The notes beneath the pieces were generated by a model that did no database searches, was not told the DNA's origin, and worked only from the letters and a program-made list of their open reading frames with translations. A DNA stretch of 5,686 bases from Dehalobacter sp. CP (GTDB lineage: Bacteria; Bacillota_B; Desulfitobacteriia; Desulfitobacteriales; Syntrophobotulaceae): contig VMEE01000059.1 of the NCBI GenBank assembly GCA_009910795.1, positions 1-5,686 of the forward strand. The letters run 5' to 3'. A program made the position numbers and the translations under genes. This document shows, one piece after another, positions 1 to 5,198 of this stretch; position 1 is the first letter of the stretch, and every line of letters starts with the position of its first letter.

Positions 1-419
1 CCACCCACTGAAGTTGTGACGGTGGCAATTGCCAAAGGGACCGTAAGCGGTGCAGAGCACGCGACTATCTGCTCGACTTTCTTTACGGCGCCAGCAATAT
101 TGCCCGTGGAGGAGATGCGTTTCTGAACGTCGGGAAGGGTGGTTCCATCAAATGCTGTTGTAGACAGGTTTATCGTAAACTGTCCTCCCCCCAGGGCAAC
201 ATTCGCTTCCCCTGCATGGTTGTCACAATCTGCCCTATATCCTTTTATACCCTTTTCAAGTCCCCCTTCTGCAATAAACTGGGCCCGTACCGATGAAAGG
301 CGGTCAGTCGTACTTGCAGTTTTACTAACAAAAAGGGCGGCAACTATGACTCCTAAAAAACCGATTACAGTAACCACTATTATTGCTGTAATGAGAGCTG
401 CACCGGAATTATTTTTCAT
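1..419 (-). CDS. MshP/PilX-like pilus assembly protein, 3' end outside window
   Basis: This minus-strand reading frame is open from ATG at 419 to the window edge (139 codons), so the protein is incomplete at its C-terminus. It starts MKNNSGAALITAII, followed by a hydrophobic segment at about residues 7-31. Next comes a Arg-Ala-x-Phe-x-Ala-Glu-x-Gly-Leu-Glu motif at about residues 45-55. That arrangement (short basic leader, small-residue-rich helix without Glu at +5, then RA..IAE.GLE) is typical of PilX/MshP N-terminal domains. Such proteins are minor components of type IV pili and sit in the inner membrane. GGAG lies about 8-9 bases upstream of the ATG. It follows the MshO-like gene by 14 bases, the position mshP holds in MSHA loci. 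The family is well supported. Naming it MshP rather than generic PilX rests on gene order. Confidence 0.8.
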   Translation of the reverse strand, partial: MKNNSGAALITAIIVVTVIGFLGVIVAALFVSKTASTTDRLSSVRAQFIAEGGLEKGIKGYRADCDNHAGEANVALGGGQFTINLSTTAFDGTTLPDVQKRISSTGNIAGAVKKVEQIVACSAPLTVPLAIATVTTSVG

Positions 420-433
420 ATAATTAAACTCCA

Positions 434-985
434 TCATGGTCTGGTTATAGGCCCCTTCCTTAAAAAAACGGTAGTCCCTAATGACTGGCTTATTTTCCTG
501 CCGGAGATCTGCAACAAAACATTAACAAGCCAAATACTTTTAGCCTGTGTAAGCGATAACGGTGGCGTTAATGTTGTTCCATCCTGCTTGGTATAGGAAA
601 AGGCCAGACTTGAGACGGTTGCGGCAAGGACATCGGTGTTTCTCATAAGATTTGTTCCCTGCAGGGCATAGATAACCCATTCAGTGCTTGATGAACCGTC
701 GTGTTTTGGAAATGCAAACTTTATCTCTGTCGCATTTGGCAGTGCTGCACTGTCAAAATCAGTTGACGGATCAACAGTCCTGATTTCCCGTACCATACGA
801 TCAACAGCAATCTCCTCCTGAGAAGTTACATCAGCCACATCTCTTGCCCAGAAGAAGGCATTAAAACCTGACATAAAAATGGGGACCGCTACCATTGATA
901 TTATGCCTAAGACAGTTATGACGATTATCATCTCTATAAGATTAAATCCTGATCGAGATGTATTATATGACCACTTCTTCATCAT
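434..985 (-). CDS. MshO/PulJ-like prepilin-type protein
   Basis: This is a 183-residue prepilin-like protein. The leader of 13 residues ends in Gly13. It is followed by Phe14-Asn-Leu-Ile-Glu18 and a hydrophobic helix (MIIVITVLGII...), the canonical type III signal cut by the PilD prepilin peptidase, with Glu at +5. After the helix comes a region with Val-Asp-Arg-Met-Val-Arg-Glu-Ile-Arg (about residues 65-73), like the R.L.Rm.REi pattern of PulJ/PilW/MshO minor pseudopilins. Expected role: a minor pilin that primes or caps a type IV pilus or MSHA-like fibre, embedded in the inner membrane before assembly. ATG codons at 985 and 982 are both possible starts; a GGTGA lies just upstream of the first. 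The gene begins 6 bases after the MshD-like gene and is surely co-transcribed with it. The prepilin assignment is firm. The MshO label is inferred from neighbours and length. Confidence 0.85.
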   Translation of the reverse strand: MMKKWSYNTSRSGFNLIEMIIVITVLGIISMVAVPIFMSGFNAFFWARDVADVTSQEEIAVDRMVREIRTVDPSTDFDSAALPNATEIKFAFPKHDGSSSTEWVIYALQGTNLMRNTDVLAATVSSLAFSYTKQDGTTLTPPLSLTQAKSIWLVNVLLQISGRKISQSLGTTVFLRKGPITRP

Positions 986-991
986 TCACCA

Positions 992-1477
992 CTAATATTT
1001 TGTCACAAGGGTGGTAGCCGATGCAACGATTACGTTATTACGCAGGACCTGTACGGTAATCTGTCTGTAGGCAGCAAAATCCGTATTCCCTGGCCATGCC
1101 CCCACCGTTGTGGTCCTGGTATAGCCATTTACTAATGTTTCTGGTGGATAATGAGCAGTATCGATATTGGTGAACCCCTTAGACGAGGAAGGGTTTCTCT
1201 TATCCGCGTAGATCTTTTCCAATTTTTCCTGTACATACTGTGTGCCTACCGTTATTTCAAAAGGCTGCGGAGCATTCCTTGATACAATAGATGTGGTAAA
1301 AATTGCAAAAAGACCGACAGATGCTATCGATATAATAACAATTGACATGATTAGCTCTAAAAGAGTAAAACCCCCATCCTTTATCCTTTTCCCTGCGATC
1401 AGTCCAAGATGCTCTTCTTTGTTAATATAGTGTTTGTTCGGATTAGTATTCAAAGTTTCTATTGTCCTTTGTTCCAC
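992..1477 (-). CDS. MshD/PilV-like prepilin-type protein
   Basis: This prepilin-like protein has the motif Gly-Gly|Phe-Thr-Leu-Leu-Glu followed by a hydrophobic helix (LIMSIVIISIASVGLFAIF). Pro and Gln-rich sequence then leads into Tyr-Val-Gln-Glu-Lys-Leu-Glu-Lys-Ile, resembling the A..L.E.I segment of MshD/PilV/GspI proteins. I place the start at GTG 1477 (161 residues, leader of 36), just after the TAA of the preceding gene, with AGAGG about 10 bases upstream. A TTG at 1513 would add 12 residues and overlap the previous gene without a visible ribosome binding site. A TTG at about 1453, with AAAGGA 11 bases upstream, would give a shorter leader. All candidate leaders are long for a type IV prepilin, though long leaders occur in the PilV/MshD group. 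It lies between the MshC-like and MshO-like genes, as mshD does. Confidence 0.8.
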   Translation of the reverse strand: MEQRTIETLNTNPNKHYINKEEHLGLIAGKRIKDGGFTLLELIMSIVIISIASVGLFAIFTTSIVSRNAPQPFEITVGTQYVQEKLEKIYADKRNPSSSKGFTNIDTAHYPPETLVNGYTRTTTVGAWPGNTDFAAYRQITVQVLRNNVIVASATTLVTKY

Positions 1478-1479
1478 AA

Positions 1480-1932
1480 TTAACCAACCTCTACTGCCCC
1501 GGTATTGCGCCAAACAGTGATTGTTTTGGTAAATCCACCGCCTGTGACAGCAACAGAAAGATTAGCAGTCATGCGAACCGTGCCGTTATAAGGTCGCCCC
1601 AGACTGTCAAAGGACAGGTATCCACCCGTAAATCCATTGCTTGTAAAAGCCAGGCCGGTATCCAGGGGAACTGTCTTAATAATTGTCCCAATGTTATTTG
1701 TGATTGTATATGAAGTCGAGGCAAAGACAATCTGGTAGCGCTGCCCGGTTGTAGCACGCGCCATGGCCAAGGATTGGGCGTAACGTATATCCTGAACCAC
1801 CTGGTCTGCCTGGGCATAAATGTTAATCGATTTACCCGGCCACTTTACCGCAACTGTTACAGCAAGTATCCCTGCAATGATAATCACCATAACGAGATCG
1901 ATAGCGGTAAAACCATCTTTTCTTAGTTTCAT
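1480..1932 (-). CDS. GspH/MshC-like pseudopilin with Asp at +5
   Basis: This is a 150-residue pseudopilin. The leader MKLRKDG ends at Gly7 and is followed by Phe-Thr-Ala-Ile-Asp12 and a hydrophobic helix (LVMVIIIAGILAVTVAV). The C-terminal half carries the GspH-type pattern: Asp-Gln-Val..Asp-Ile-Arg-Tyr-Ala-Gln..Ala-Met near residues 43-58, then Leu-Ser-Phe-Asp-Ser-Leu-Gly-Arg-Pro near residue 110. Proteins of this class are minor pseudopilins at the tip of type IV pilus or type II secretion filaments. The +5 residue is Asp instead of the near-invariant Glu. It is a clear paralogue of the gene just upstream (1940-2428), sharing the DQV.DI..AQ..AM and F.SLG.P motifs, so the pair probably arose by tandem duplication. 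No good ribosome binding site precedes ATG 1932. The 7-base gap after the previous stop suggests coupled translation. Confidence 0.83.
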   Translation of the reverse strand: MKLRKDGFTAIDLVMVIIIAGILAVTVAVKWPGKSINIYAQADQVVQDIRYAQSLAMARATTGQRYQIVFASTSYTITNNIGTIIKTVPLDTGLAFTSNGFTGGYLSFDSLGRPYNGTVRMTANLSVAVTGGGFTKTITVWRNTGAVEVG

Positions 1933-1939
1933 GTGTTGT

Positions 1940-2428
1940 TTATTTATGTCTCTCTACCATACCGGTGATTGCGTGCACAGTAACAACGGTGTCGCCGGTT
2001 AAGGTGATTGTTCTGTTGCCCTGGCCAAATGTTGGTTCTCCCAGTGAATTGAACGCAAGAGTGTTGCCCGGTAAATTGGTGGCAATAACGGTTACACCAT
2101 TTGGGAGATTTCTTAACTTACCCGACATTGAATATGCATTACTGCCTATTGTAAAAACTATATTTTTTTGCTGTGCCGAGTCCAAGCTTCCCATGGCCTG
2201 TGCCTGAGCATGCTGTATGTCAGCTATAACCTGATCAACAGCAGTAACATCTTTGGTCCGCTTCTTTGTCTGGGGAAATAATATGAATACAGAAGCAACA
2301 AGAATACCAATAAGAATTATGGCGGCAATCAATTCACTGGTGGTGAAGCTGAGAAAACCCTTTCCCCTCTTACGAGTAAAAGCAGATAGAATTGGTAATG
2401 AAGGAGTTGTTTTTTTGTCATCGGACAA
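1940..2428 (-). CDS. GspH/MshC-like pseudopilin with atypical cleavage site
   Basis: This is the first gene of the pseudopilin operon, 162 residues. A long basic leader is followed by Gly24-Phe-Leu-Ser27-Phe28-Thr-Thr-Ser-Glu32 and a hydrophobic helix (LIAAIILIGILVASVFIL). If Glu32 is the +5 residue, the residue before the cut (-1) is Ser27, not Gly. If the cut follows Gly24, Glu falls at +8. The soluble part has the GspH-like DQVIADIQHAQAQAM and LAFNSLGEPTFG stretches and is a paralogue of the next gene. The start is a TTG at 2428, the first possible start after an in-frame TAG. No convincing Shine-Dalgarno sequence is visible, so the start is uncertain. An ATG at 2421 is in another frame and would join this frame only if the run of seven A residues (2410-2416 on this strand) gained one base. 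Likely role: minor pseudopilin of an MSHA-like or general type IV pilus system. Confidence 0.78.
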   Translation of the reverse strand: MSDDKKTTPSLPILSAFTRKRGKGFLSFTTSELIAAIILIGILVASVFILFPQTKKRTKDVTAVDQVIADIQHAQAQAMGSLDSAQQKNIVFTIGSNAYSMSGKLRNLPNGVTVIATNLPGNTLAFNSLGEPTFGQGNRTITLTGDTVVTVHAITGMVERHK

Positions 2429-2565
2429 GTTTTTCTATTATTTATTATAATAATTATACTACAAATGCCACCCCTTATCATTAATAAGATAAAACCTTTG
2501 CCCTCGCAAGAACCTAAGGGCCCGGAACTTCATCGGGGTTATTATGCCATTTTTGTTCATGGCCT

Positions 2566-2615
2566 GGACTGCTCATGACCTTAGCGTGCTATTTTTTCCG
2601 TTTCGTGAGCAGACC
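2566..2615. repeat. Imperfect inverted repeat, possible hairpin
   Basis: GGACTGCTCATGA (2566-2578) pairs with TCGTGAGCAGACC (2603-2615) with two imperfect positions, enclosing a loop of about 24 bases. It lies just downstream of the hypothetical gene that ends at 2626 on the minus strand, so it could mark the end of that transcript. No T-rich tail follows on the minus strand, so it is not a standard Rho-independent terminator. The rest of 2429-2625 shows only AT-rich DNA and a short CTTAT/ATAAG dyad near 2474-2488. Confidence 0.35.
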
Positions 2616-2625
2616 CTAACTTGGA

Positions 2626-2910
2626 TCAACCTTTGTATACAATCGGCTTTTCATTGGTCTTGTTTGTCTTTACTTTTAAAAGCAGCAAGTTTGGATTTTG
2701 ACAATATTTCTTAAGAATGCTTCCGGCTAAAACAGCTTCTTCCCATGTTTTAAAAGACCAGTGATAATCTTTGCGTCCTTGGTATTCTGTAGATTCGTCA
2801 AGTTCATATGGTTTAGTCTCCAAGAGAATCTGATCCTCAAGTTTTTTACCTAAGCTGTCATATTGTATGTGGATTATAACTTCGTAGTCAGGAAGACGCA
2901 TTTTAATCAT
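2626..2910 (-). CDS. Small hypothetical protein
   Basis: I do not recognise this protein. It has 94 residues from ATG 2910; GTG 2922 (98 residues) and ATG 2901 are alternative starts. I prefer 2910 because AGAGGG lies about 11 bases upstream, whereas it is too close to the GTG. The protein is soluble and charged, with no signal peptide or membrane segment. The order of features is a beta-like segment (YEVIIHIQYD), a variable acidic middle, then Trp-Ser-Phe-Lys-Thr-Trp-Glu-Glu-Ala followed by a probable helix (LAGSILKKYC) and a beta-like segment (NLLLLKVK). This suggests a small alpha/beta fold. It stands alone, in the same direction as the pilin operon, separated from it by about 200 bases, and is divergent from the toxin-antitoxin operon. 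Codon use looks normal and the frame is clean, which argues for a real gene. Confidence 0.6.
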   Translation of the reverse strand: MIKMRLPDYEVIIHIQYDSLGKKLEDQILLETKPYELDESTEYQGRKDYHWSFKTWEEAVLAGSILKKYCQNPNLLLLKVKTNKTNEKPIVYKG

Positions 2911-2987
2911 AATTATGTACACCCTCTGTTTACATTATGCCCCAATTTAATTTAGATTTCAAGCTAAAATCAGGCATTGATTACGAG

Positions 2988-3034
2988 CTGAAAGCAGTCA
3001 TAATTTATAAGCTACGGCACATACTTACTTTCAG
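2988..3034. other. Possible recombination (res-like) region upstream of TA operon
   Basis: CTGAAAG (2988-2994) and CTTTCAG (3028-3034) form a 7-bp inverted pair. Between them lies ATAATTTATAA (3000-3010), which matches, from memory, the core of the crossover site I of Tn3/gamma-delta res. A res site near a toxin-antitoxin plus resolvase operon would fit known Tn3-family layouts. The match is AT-rich and short, so chance is quite possible. Confidence 0.2.
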
Positions 3035-3087
3035 GAAGGAATCTACTTGGTGTGTATAAAACTTTTGTTTTTTGCTCACCCATTTTC

Positions 3088-3115
3088 TTGACAATAATAG
3101 CAGATAGGTTATATT
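3088..3115 (+). promoter_or_regulatory. Sigma70-type promoter of the toxin-antitoxin operon
   Basis: A perfect TTGACA (-35, 3088-3093) is followed after 16 bases by TATATT (-10, 3110-3115). Transcription would begin near 3122, about 30 bases before the antitoxin ATG. The AGGA at 3141-3144 serves as the ribosome binding site. Confidence 0.7.
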
Positions 3116-3139
3116 AATCACAATGACCATAATGATTAA
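3114..3139. promoter_or_regulatory. Inverted-repeat operator overlapping the -10 box
   Basis: TTAATCA (3114-3120) and TGATTAA (3133-3139) are perfect inverted arms separated by 12 bases, so their centres are about two helical turns apart. The left arm overlaps the last two bases of the -10 box and the right arm covers the early transcribed region. Phd/YefM antitoxins repress their own operons by binding such palindromes, so this is the probable binding site of the antitoxin or of the toxin-antitoxin complex. That role is inferred from position and family. Confidence 0.55.
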
Positions 3140-3151
3140 CAGGATAGCCGA

Positions 3152-3424
3152 ATGGTAAAGAAGATATCAGCAGTCAAGGCAAGGCAAAATCTCGGGCAGA
3201 TTATGAACGAAGTTTCTCTGCTTGGCGACGACTACATGATAGAGAGGGCGGGCAAACCCCTTGCCGTCATAATCTCTGTAGACAAGTATCGGTCCATCCA
3301 GGCAAAAAGACTGGAAGCAATCAGCCGCCTCGATCGGATCAGGAACAAGATGGGCGACGCCGACCCCGACGCCGTGGAGAATCTGGTAAACGAAGCGGTA
3401 AGGCGGGGCAGGAAAAGGGCGTGA
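3152..3424 (+). CDS. Phd/YefM-family antitoxin
   Basis: This 90-residue protein has the Phd/YefM fold signature. It starts MVKKISAVKARQNLGQIMNEV, the N-terminal strand-helix that dimerises and binds DNA. It continues Tyr-Met-Ile-Glu-Arg-Ala-Gly-Lys-Pro-Leu-Ala-Val-Ile-Ile-Ser (residues 28-42), the typical 'I.r.GkpvAvlis' strand pair. The charged C-terminal helix (about residues 50-85) would wrap and neutralise the toxin. The ATG has AGGA 7 bases upstream and a strong promoter with an operator-like palindrome before it, as expected for autoregulation. Its TGA overlaps the GTG start of the PIN toxin gene (GTGA), the standard coupled arrangement. Function: labile antitoxin that blocks the toxin nuclease and represses the operon. 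In this context it probably also belongs to the core of a Tn3-type transposon. Confidence 0.9.
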   Translation: MVKKISAVKARQNLGQIMNEVSLLGDDYMIERAGKPLAVIISVDKYRSIQAKRLEAISRLDRIRNKMGDADPDAVENLVNEAVRRGRKRA

Positions 3425-3849
3425 GGGTTGTTTTTGACACCAATGTAATAGTAAGCGCCATCCTATCGAAGAAAAGCAAGCCTGGGCGAATTTTAGAGAT
3501 GGCAATCAATGGAAACTTCCTTCTTGTTATGTCCCCTTTCATCCGGCAGGAGATCGAGCGAGTCTTCCAATATCCGAAGATTGTAAAAGAGCTTAGGCAA
3601 AAAAATATATCCCTGGAAGAAATCAACGAATTCCTTTCAATCCTTGAAGACCTTTCTTTAACAGTGCCGGGCAATATAACCGTGGAAGCGGTAAAGGACG
3701 ACCCCTCGGACAACCCTATTATTGCCTGTGCGGTTGAAGGCGAAGCGGATTTCGTTGTTTCCGGCGATCACCACCTTACGGACCTTGAAGCATACCGGCA
3801 CATCAGGATCGTTAATCCTGAAACCTTCCTGCAAATCATCGGGCGATGA
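3421..3849 (+). CDS. PIN-domain toxin (VapC-like RNase)
   Basis: This 142-residue PIN-domain protein is probably a Mg2+-dependent endoribonuclease toxin. The conserved acidic residues are in place: Asp6 in VVFDTNVIVSA, Glu44 in SPFIRQEIERV, Asp97 in SDNPIIACA and Asp116 in VVSGDHHL. The C-terminal strand-helix (IRIVNPETFLQII) is typical of the 'putative toxin component, PIN family' group. Length is normal and no catalytic residue is missing, so it looks functional. The start is GTG at 3421, overlapping the antitoxin stop, with AGGA 7 bases upstream. Its own TGA overlaps the ATG of the serine recombinase (ATGA), so all three genes should be translated together from the promoter at 3088. The RNA target cannot be inferred from sequence. 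Confidence 0.9.
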   Translation: MRVVFDTNVIVSAILSKKSKPGRILEMAINGNFLLVMSPFIRQEIERVFQYPKIVKELRQKNISLEEINEFLSILEDLSLTVPGNITVEAVKDDPSDNPIIACAVEGEADFVVSGDHHLTDLEAYRHIRIVNPETFLQIIGR

Positions 3850-4244
3850 CTGAAAAATCTGTAGCCATATATGCCAGGGTATCGACTGACAGGCAATCAA
3901 CTGAATCGCAGCTAAACACCCTACGGGAATATATTGAAAAACGAGAGTGGAATCTTTTTAAGGAATACATAGACGAGGGCTTTACCGGGTCTAACACAAA
4001 GTGCCCTGCTTTTAAAGAAATGATGGCGGACGCCAAAAAGCGAAGGTTTGATGTGCTCCTGGTCTACAAACTGGACCGCTTAAGAAGCCGGTCGCTGAAA
4101 GACCTCATAATAACACTGGATGATCTTAAATCTACGGGTATTGATTTTGTATCTTACGACAACAGTCTTGACACCACCACACCCACCGGCAGGCTTATCT
4201 TTCATGTTGGGGTTATTCCAACAAAGGTACGAAAACTCTCATAG
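3846..4244 (+). CDS. Serine recombinase, truncated by a Tn3-type end
   Basis: This is the catalytic domain of a resolvase/invertase-type serine recombinase. Ser13 lies in IYARVSTDRQ (nucleophile), with Arg11 before it, then Lys75-Leu-Asp77-Arg78 and Asp109-Thr-Thr-Thr...Gly-Arg-Leu-Ile-Phe-His. Such proteins normally continue (V/I)GAFAEFER... through a long helix into a C-terminal HTH, about 190 residues in all. Here native sequence stops at Val121. Residues 122-132 and the TAG stop are encoded by the left inverted repeat of the element at 4209. The DNA-binding domain is therefore lost and the product is probably inactive. A second oddity is an extra residue in Asp77-Arg-Leu-Arg-Ser-Arg82, where the family has DRL-x-R, shifting the third catalytic Arg. 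The start overlaps the toxin stop (ATGA) with no strong Shine-Dalgarno, suggesting coupling. It was probably the resolvase of the transposon that carried the toxin-antitoxin pair. Confidence 0.85.
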   Translation: MTEKSVAIYARVSTDRQSTESQLNTLREYIEKREWNLFKEYIDEGFTGSNTKCPAFKEMMADAKKRRFDVLLVYKLDRLRSRSLKDLIITLDDLKSTGIDFVSYDNSLDTTTPTGRLIFHVGVIPTKVRKLS

Positions 4245-4246
4245 GG
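4209..4246 (+). repeat. Left 38-bp Tn3-type terminal inverted repeat
   Basis: It begins GGGGTTATTCC and contains GAAAAC at positions 23-28. It matches the reverse complement of 5199-5236 at 37 of 38 positions; two flanking bases outside (TT/AA) also agree by chance. It supplies the last 11 codons and the TAG stop of the interrupted recombinase gene. Confidence 0.88.
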
Positions 4247-4337
4247 TTTCTCATAACTTTCAGCAAATATTGGTATTTCAGGTTTACTCATACTCCCAAT
4301 TGAAATACTCGTTCAATCAATCAAACCTGGAGGCTTT

Positions 4338-4457
4338 ATGCCTATCGAATCCTGCAGCTTTTCATTAGAGAAGCTCGACGGTACCGAGGATTTGCATCCT
4401 TGGCATTACAAATCTCCTCAAGAAACAATCAGAAAAACGGTCGTTTTTCTTGTATGA
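4338..4457 (+). CDS. Possible 39-residue small ORF inside the mini-element
   Basis: ATG 4338 is preceded by GGAGG (4329-4333) only 4 bases away and opens a 39-codon frame (MPIESCSFSLEKLDGTEDL...RKTVVFLV) ending with TGA at 4455. The product is acidic, with Trp and His in the middle and a hydrophobic end. I recognise no family. It could be the 5' stub of a passenger gene, or a chance frame, because its end runs through the palindrome of the candidate res site. Apart from this ORF, 4247-4430 shows nothing else I can name. Confidence 0.3.
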   Translation: MPIESCSFSLEKLDGTEDLHPWHYKSPQETIRKTVVFLV

Positions 4458-4548
4458 TATTATATATACCTTTTTTGAGCGAAGAACCGCAATAAAACCC
4501 GTTGAGAAAAACAACGCAAGGTTGTATGATGTTTCTGAAGTTTTCTTG
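4431..4548 (+). promoter_or_regulatory. Candidate res site and promoter upstream of tnpR
   Basis: A perfect 9-bp dyad with a 2-base centre (AGAAAAACG / CGTTTTTCT, 4431-4450) looks like a serine-recombinase crossover site. AGAAAAAC recurs at 4505-4512, and TTGTATGAT.TT occurs at 4450-4461 and again at 4522-4533. GTTTTCTTG at 4540-4548 echoes the right arm of the dyad. Repeated motifs spread over about 118 bp just before tnpR match the size and place of a three-subsite res region. The AT-rich stretch at 4450-4468 probably holds the tnpR promoter, so resolvase would repress itself. The site boundaries are my inference. Confidence 0.45.
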
Positions 4549-4552
4549 CGGC

Positions 4553-4559
4553 AGGAGGG
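4553..4559 (+). promoter_or_regulatory. Strong ribosome binding site of tnpR
   Basis: AGGAGGG lies a few bases before ATG 4565. This decides the start, against an upstream in-frame TTG at 4502 that would add 21 residues not typical of resolvases. Confidence 0.8.
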
Positions 4560-4564
4560 TATCA

Positions 4565-5182
4565 ATGCTTATCGGTTACATGCGCGTTTCAAAACAGGAC
4601 GGCTCTCAATGTTTAGACCTTCAGAGAGACGCATTGCTTGCGGCAGGCGTAAACGCGGGAAGAATCTTCGAGGACCTCGATTCAGGCCGCAAGGATAATC
4701 GCCCGGGACTCCAGGCATGCCTGAAGGCTTTGCAACCGGGGAACACTCTGGTAGTATGGAAGCTTGACCGGCTCGGCAGGGATCTAAAGCACCTGATAAA
4801 CACAGTTGACGGGCTGCGTCAAAATAATATAGGTTTCAGAGTATTGAGCGGTGCCGGGGCAGAGATCGACACGACGACTTCGAACGGGAGACTGTGTTTC
4901 GGCATATTTGCTTCCCTTGCTGAGTTCGAACGCGAACTCATTACAGAGCGGACAAAAGCTGGCCTTGCAGCTGCCCGAGCAAGGGGTAGAAAAGGAGGGC
5001 GACCACGTAAAATGACCAGAACCGTCTTACAGATGGCGATGACTGCAATGGCAGATCCAGACTCGGTTGCAGCGGATGTGGCAAGGCGTTTGGGAATTAC
5101 CACAACCACGCTGTATGAGTATGTAAATGGCGATGGGTCTCCAAAAGCCTCGGGGCAGGCATTGCTTAATGCTGGTCGTTAA
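4565..5182 (+). CDS. tnpR: Tn3-family resolvase (serine recombinase, full length)
   Basis: This 205-residue serine recombinase has all parts of the small resolvase/invertase family. Arg7 and nucleophile Ser9 lie in IGYMRVSKQD, then SGRKDNRPGL, then VVWKLDRLGR with Asp68, Arg69 and Arg72. GAEIDTTTSNGRLCFGIFASLAEFERELI follows, with the dimer-interface long helix at about residues 108-140. After RGRKGGRPR comes a C-terminal HTH (about residues 170-190, VAADVARRLGITTTTLYEYV). Length is normal and no residue is missing, so it should be active. It would resolve cointegrates at the upstream candidate res site. The family also includes Hin/Gin-type invertases, and sequence alone cannot exclude inversion activity. 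The start is set by AGGAGGG. The gene lies between the two terminal repeats, stopping 16 bases before the right one. It differs strongly from the truncated recombinase at 3846, so it is a separate lineage and not a duplicate. Confidence 0.93.
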   Translation: MLIGYMRVSKQDGSQCLDLQRDALLAAGVNAGRIFEDLDSGRKDNRPGLQACLKALQPGNTLVVWKLDRLGRDLKHLINTVDGLRQNNIGFRVLSGAGAEIDTTTSNGRLCFGIFASLAEFERELITERTKAGLAAARARGRKGGRPRKMTRTVLQMAMTAMADPDSVAADVARRLGITTTTLYEYVNGDGSPKASGQALLNAGR

Positions 5183-5198
5183 TACTGTGAATCAAAAA

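Noticed and set aside
139..423. Plus-strand frame opposite the MshP/PilX-like gene
   Set aside because: It is the complement of a well-supported pilin-like gene, has no family features and no ribosome binding site.
1513..1513. TTG 1513 as start of the MshD-like gene
   Set aside because: It would overlap the preceding gene by 34 bases without a Shine-Dalgarno; GTG 1477 fits the operon spacing better.
2535..2572. GGGGTTATT... as the missing left end of a Tn3-type element
   Set aside because: Only the first nine bases match the mini-element end; there is no GAAAAC at position 23 and nothing further agrees, so this is probably chance.
4431..4461. Dyad with T run as a Rho-independent terminator
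   Set aside because: The loop would be two bases and the T run lies within the stem, so it suits a DNA-binding dyad better than an RNA terminator.
4502..4564. Upstream TTG start for the resolvase adding 21 residues
   Set aside because: AGGAGGG lies just before ATG 4565, the family starts near that Met, and the added residues overlap the candidate res repeats.
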